Assembly: GCA_965231815.1 (NCBI GenBank)
Contig: OZ246890.1
Location: forward strand, 2,356,001 to 2,420,000
Length of the DNA: 64,000 nt
Source of the DNA: JAPPFW01 sp965231815
Lineage (GTDB): Bacteria; Actinomycetota; Acidimicrobiia; Spongiisociales; Spongiisociaceae
Direction of reading: 5' to 3'
The notes beneath the pieces were generated by a model that saw only the letters and a program-made list of their open reading frames with translations, was not told the DNA's origin and searched no databases. How positions within the stretch are numbered: the stretch's first letter is position 1; each line of letters begins with the position of its first letter. Below, in pieces: positions 62,327 through 64,000 of the stretch. The position numbers were made by a program, and so were the translations under genes.

Positions 62327-62626
62327 TCAGCCTCCCTCTCTGTTGGTGGTTTGTCCCCGTTTGGTTCGAGCAGTCTCCGGTGGGTTGTGGCAGTCGAGCC
62401 GGCTGTCGGGGATTCCTTCGCTGCGGGCGACACGAATGGCCGCTTCTCGTAGTTCTGGGGGCAGCACCCGGTCGAACACGTCCACATCCTCGGTGAGGCG
62501 GCTGGGGTTGTGGAGCATCATCGCTGCGCCGCCGCCGACCCGGATCGCGATGGGCGGCCCGTCCTCCAGCAGGTCGTCTACGGTATGGAGCAGTGCGATC
62601 ACTCGGCTTAGGCCAAAGGCGCTCAT
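62327..62626 (-). CDS. Short AbiEii-like nucleotidyltransferase fragment
   Basis: 99 residues. AIRVGGGAAMMLHNPSRLTEDVDVF carries the Gly-Gly and Asp-x-Asp pattern (read in parts) of AbiEii/MNT nucleotidyltransferases. AbiEii proteins are about 300 residues, so this is either a minimal form or the front of a truncated gene; the last 25 residues after SEGIPD look unlike the family and another frame (62281-62487) continues with plausible protein sequence, so a frameshift is possible. It overlaps the upstream gene by four bases. Confidence 0.62.
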   Translation of the reverse strand: MSAFGLSRVIALLHTVDDLLEDGPPIAIRVGGGAAMMLHNPSRLTEDVDVFDRVLPPELREAAIRVARSEGIPDSRLDCHNPPETARTKRGQTTNREGG

Positions 62627-62988
62627 AGGGCGGGCGGGGTCCAGAATCCGTGGACCCGGTAGTTCATGATGTGAGAGGGGTTGAACCAGACCCGATGATA
62701 TGAGCAGGCGGGCACAGCTTCCGTCCGGTCGCGGTCCTTCACCGGACGGAACCCGTAGATCAGCACGTCTTCATGCCAGCGATGTTTCCACACCCAGGCT
62801 GGCACGGGCACGCCGTCGCGGTCGCATAACGCGTGGACGGTGGCCGCTACCCACACCAGGTGAAGCCGGTTCGGGCCGGACGGTGCCCTCACGCACATAG
62901 CTTCGCGGTTGTCTGTCCAGTAGGCCCAGTCGTTGACGAACTGGGATATCGGAACGCTTTGGCCCCGTCCGGGCTGGCTTGTGGACAT
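62623..62988 (-). CDS. Hypothetical protein of a three-gene cluster
   Basis: 121 residues, rich in Trp and His (NDWAYWTDNRE, WVWKHRWHEDVLIYG, SYHRVWFNPSHIMNY). I do not recognise the family. The His and Trp pattern could be a compact enzyme or nucleic-acid-binding fold. It overlaps the nucleotidyltransferase-like gene by four bases and follows the 249-residue gene by 23 bases, so the three are one unit. Confidence 0.6.
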   Translation of the reverse strand: MSTSQPGRGQSVPISQFVNDWAYWTDNREAMCVRAPSGPNRLHLVWVAATVHALCDRDGVPVPAWVWKHRWHEDVLIYGFRPVKDRDRTEAVPACSYHRVWFNPSHIMNYRVHGFWTPPAL

Positions 62989-63011
62989 CAGCTGGGGAAG
63001 GTGCGCGGCGT

Positions 63012-63761
63012 CTAACCGGGCGGGCCGTCCAGGCCAGTCTTCGGGTTGTGCGTCGCGGGCGGGACGGCTGTTCCTTCGATCACGTCGCAGAGTTCGCCGA
63101 TCCGCGTCCGCAGCAAAGCGACGTTCTTGAGCCTTTCTCCGCCGGCGGCTTCCCGAAGCGCCGCTGGGCGGACTCTGTCACGCCACTCGGCGTTCGCGGC
63201 TGTTATCCGCAGCGCTTCGTCCCATCTGACTTCGGCGCATTCGTCGAAGAAGCGGACAGCTTCCAGATATGCCACTTCGGTGGGGTTCAGGTTCTTGCGC
63301 AGCGTGTTCGACCGCCGTCGGATGACATAGCGGGGCATAGGACGGACAGCATGGGGGTTGCCGACCGCGGCGATCTGAACGTGCGGTTCGTTGCTGTGTG
63401 TCAGCCATTTCGCAGCGACACCGGCTGCGTGCCCGGCGGGGCCGAAGCCCGGTCCCAGGACTTTCCGTAACGCGTCTTGGGGTGGGACCGGGCGCGGGCG
63501 TCCGGTTTCGGGGTCGTGGGTCGGTTTCCAGTAGAGGTCCCGTCCGATCCGTGCGCACAGCGCCTGGTCTGTGTCATCGGCTGCTGCGCGGCTCAGGAAC
63601 GTGCGGACAGCCGCCCGTGACCGGCCTGGCACTTCCCCGGACCGGAAGATTGTGCCGGCGGCGAGGTTTATTATCCATTCACGCTGCGGGGACCCATGAA
63701 TGTAATCAGCATAGCAGCCATGTGGGATTACATACCTGGTGGTGCCGACGGGTTGCGGCAT
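63012..63761 (-). CDS. Hypothetical protein, first gene of a three-gene cluster
   Basis: 249 residues, not recognised. The first half is mixed (GTTRYVIPHGCYADYIHG, FRSGEVPGRSRAAVRTFLSR in part); the second half is helical and Arg/Glu-rich (LNPTEVAYLEAVRFFDEC and AALREAAGGERLKNVALL). No membrane segment or signal peptide. Position at the head of a unit with a nucleotidyltransferase-like protein would fit a regulator or toxin-antitoxin component but nothing in the sequence proves it. Confidence 0.6.
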   Translation of the reverse strand: MPQPVGTTRYVIPHGCYADYIHGSPQREWIINLAAGTIFRSGEVPGRSRAAVRTFLSRAAADDTDQALCARIGRDLYWKPTHDPETGRPRPVPPQDALRKVLGPGFGPAGHAAGVAAKWLTHSNEPHVQIAAVGNPHAVRPMPRYVIRRRSNTLRKNLNPTEVAYLEAVRFFDECAEVRWDEALRITAANAEWRDRVRPAALREAAGGERLKNVALLRTRIGELCDVIEGTAVPPATHNPKTGLDGPPG

Positions 63762-63861
63762 TCCGGGAAAGGGGCCTGTGCGGCAGCGCAGCGGCCACCC
63801 GTCACCCCTATCCCCCCTTTGCCTTATTGAGTGGCTCTGATGTGTGAGTATCGGGGCTCGT

Positions 63862-63879
63862 TGCCCGCCGCGGCGGGCA
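63862..63879. other. 18-bp perfect palindrome upstream of the cluster
   Basis: TGCCCGCCG followed by its exact reverse complement CGGCGGGCA. It is about 100 bases upstream of the start at 63761. It may be a protein-binding site or a hairpin ending an incoming transcript. The rest of 63762-64000 holds no gene that I recognise. Confidence 0.45.
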
Positions 63880-64000
63880 GGGCTCCAACGCCCTCCTGGG
63901 GCCTATGCTCAAACCCTCAACCCGGACAACCACCCCTAGATTTCTGCAGAGGGGGGACTCCAATAGGCGATAAGAAGGTCAGCGCGGTCGAGGGGAGGGA

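Noticed and set aside
1..64000. tRNA, rRNA or riboswitch genes
   Set aside because: I looked for cloverleaf ends and for known conserved rRNA or riboswitch motifs while reading and saw none; a covariance search could overrule this.

Overview
The window is GC-rich bacterial DNA with dense gene packing, many GTG and TTG starts and a DUF222/HNH endonuclease of the 13E12 type, which is typical of Actinobacteria. An LLM-class flavin oxidoreductase and a large set of amidohydrolases fit the same assignment. There is no rRNA or tRNA to place it more precisely. An acidimicrobial or similar high-GC actinobacterium, possibly host-associated, is my guess from gene content only.

Layout. 1-4030: a partial C5 DNA methyltransferase, a HEPN/nucleotidyltransferase pair, the HNH endonuclease, a decayed IS630-type transposase and a 428-bp non-autonomous element. 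4031-7930: M20 amidohydrolase, TIM-barrel amidohydrolase and two SDR dehydrogenases. 7935-14921: a two-gene helicase cassette made of an SF1 helicase and a 1717-residue DnaQ-DinG-RecQ fusion; its end abuts an SDR gene that has no start codon. 15046-26943: LLM oxidoreductase, hydantoinase-like enzyme, molybdenum hydroxylase large subunit, RidA, an NMT1/THI5-like ABC transporter, cyclase, nitrilase and bicupin. 27066-36371: a plus-strand catabolic block with a CMD-family protein, an M24 enzyme, an epimerase, an aminotransferase, a 2-hydroxyacid dehydrogenase, a TIM-barrel protein and two amidohydrolases. 36452-40075: an AAA/DUF4143 ATPase gene split by an IS21 element. 40223-44561: oxidoreductase, isochorismatase-family hydrolase, a second M24 paralogue and a zinc alcohol dehydrogenase. 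44814-47100: a frameshifted IS110 element and HigBA. 47358-52174: a DegT-type aminotransferase and three paralogous alpha/beta hydrolases interrupted by a VapBC pair. 52297-64000: SPFH protein, tandem PaREP1-like proteins, EamA transporter, a second NitT/TauT-type ABC transporter, DUF2165 protein, deaminase, a Ser/Thr-rich repeat ORF and an uncharacterised three-gene cluster with a short AbiEii-like protein.

How the genes fit together. Molybdenum hydroxylase, cyclic amidohydrolases, nitrilase/carbamoylase-type and isochorismatase-type amidases, creatinase-like M24 proteins, cyclase and RidA, served by two ABC importers, suggest uptake and ring-opening breakdown of nitrogen-rich heterocycles, ureides or guanidino compounds. 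The substrate is not determined.

The most interesting non-coding content is a set of dispersed elements. One is a roughly 115-bp inverted-repeat element found five times at or near gene 3' ends, with a hairpin that shows a compensatory base-pair change. The second is an IS630-related element of about 430 bp whose inner core is conserved in three copies and keeps a stem whose pairing partners change together. The third is a 204-bp element whose ends read ACCCYGATTATTCA.
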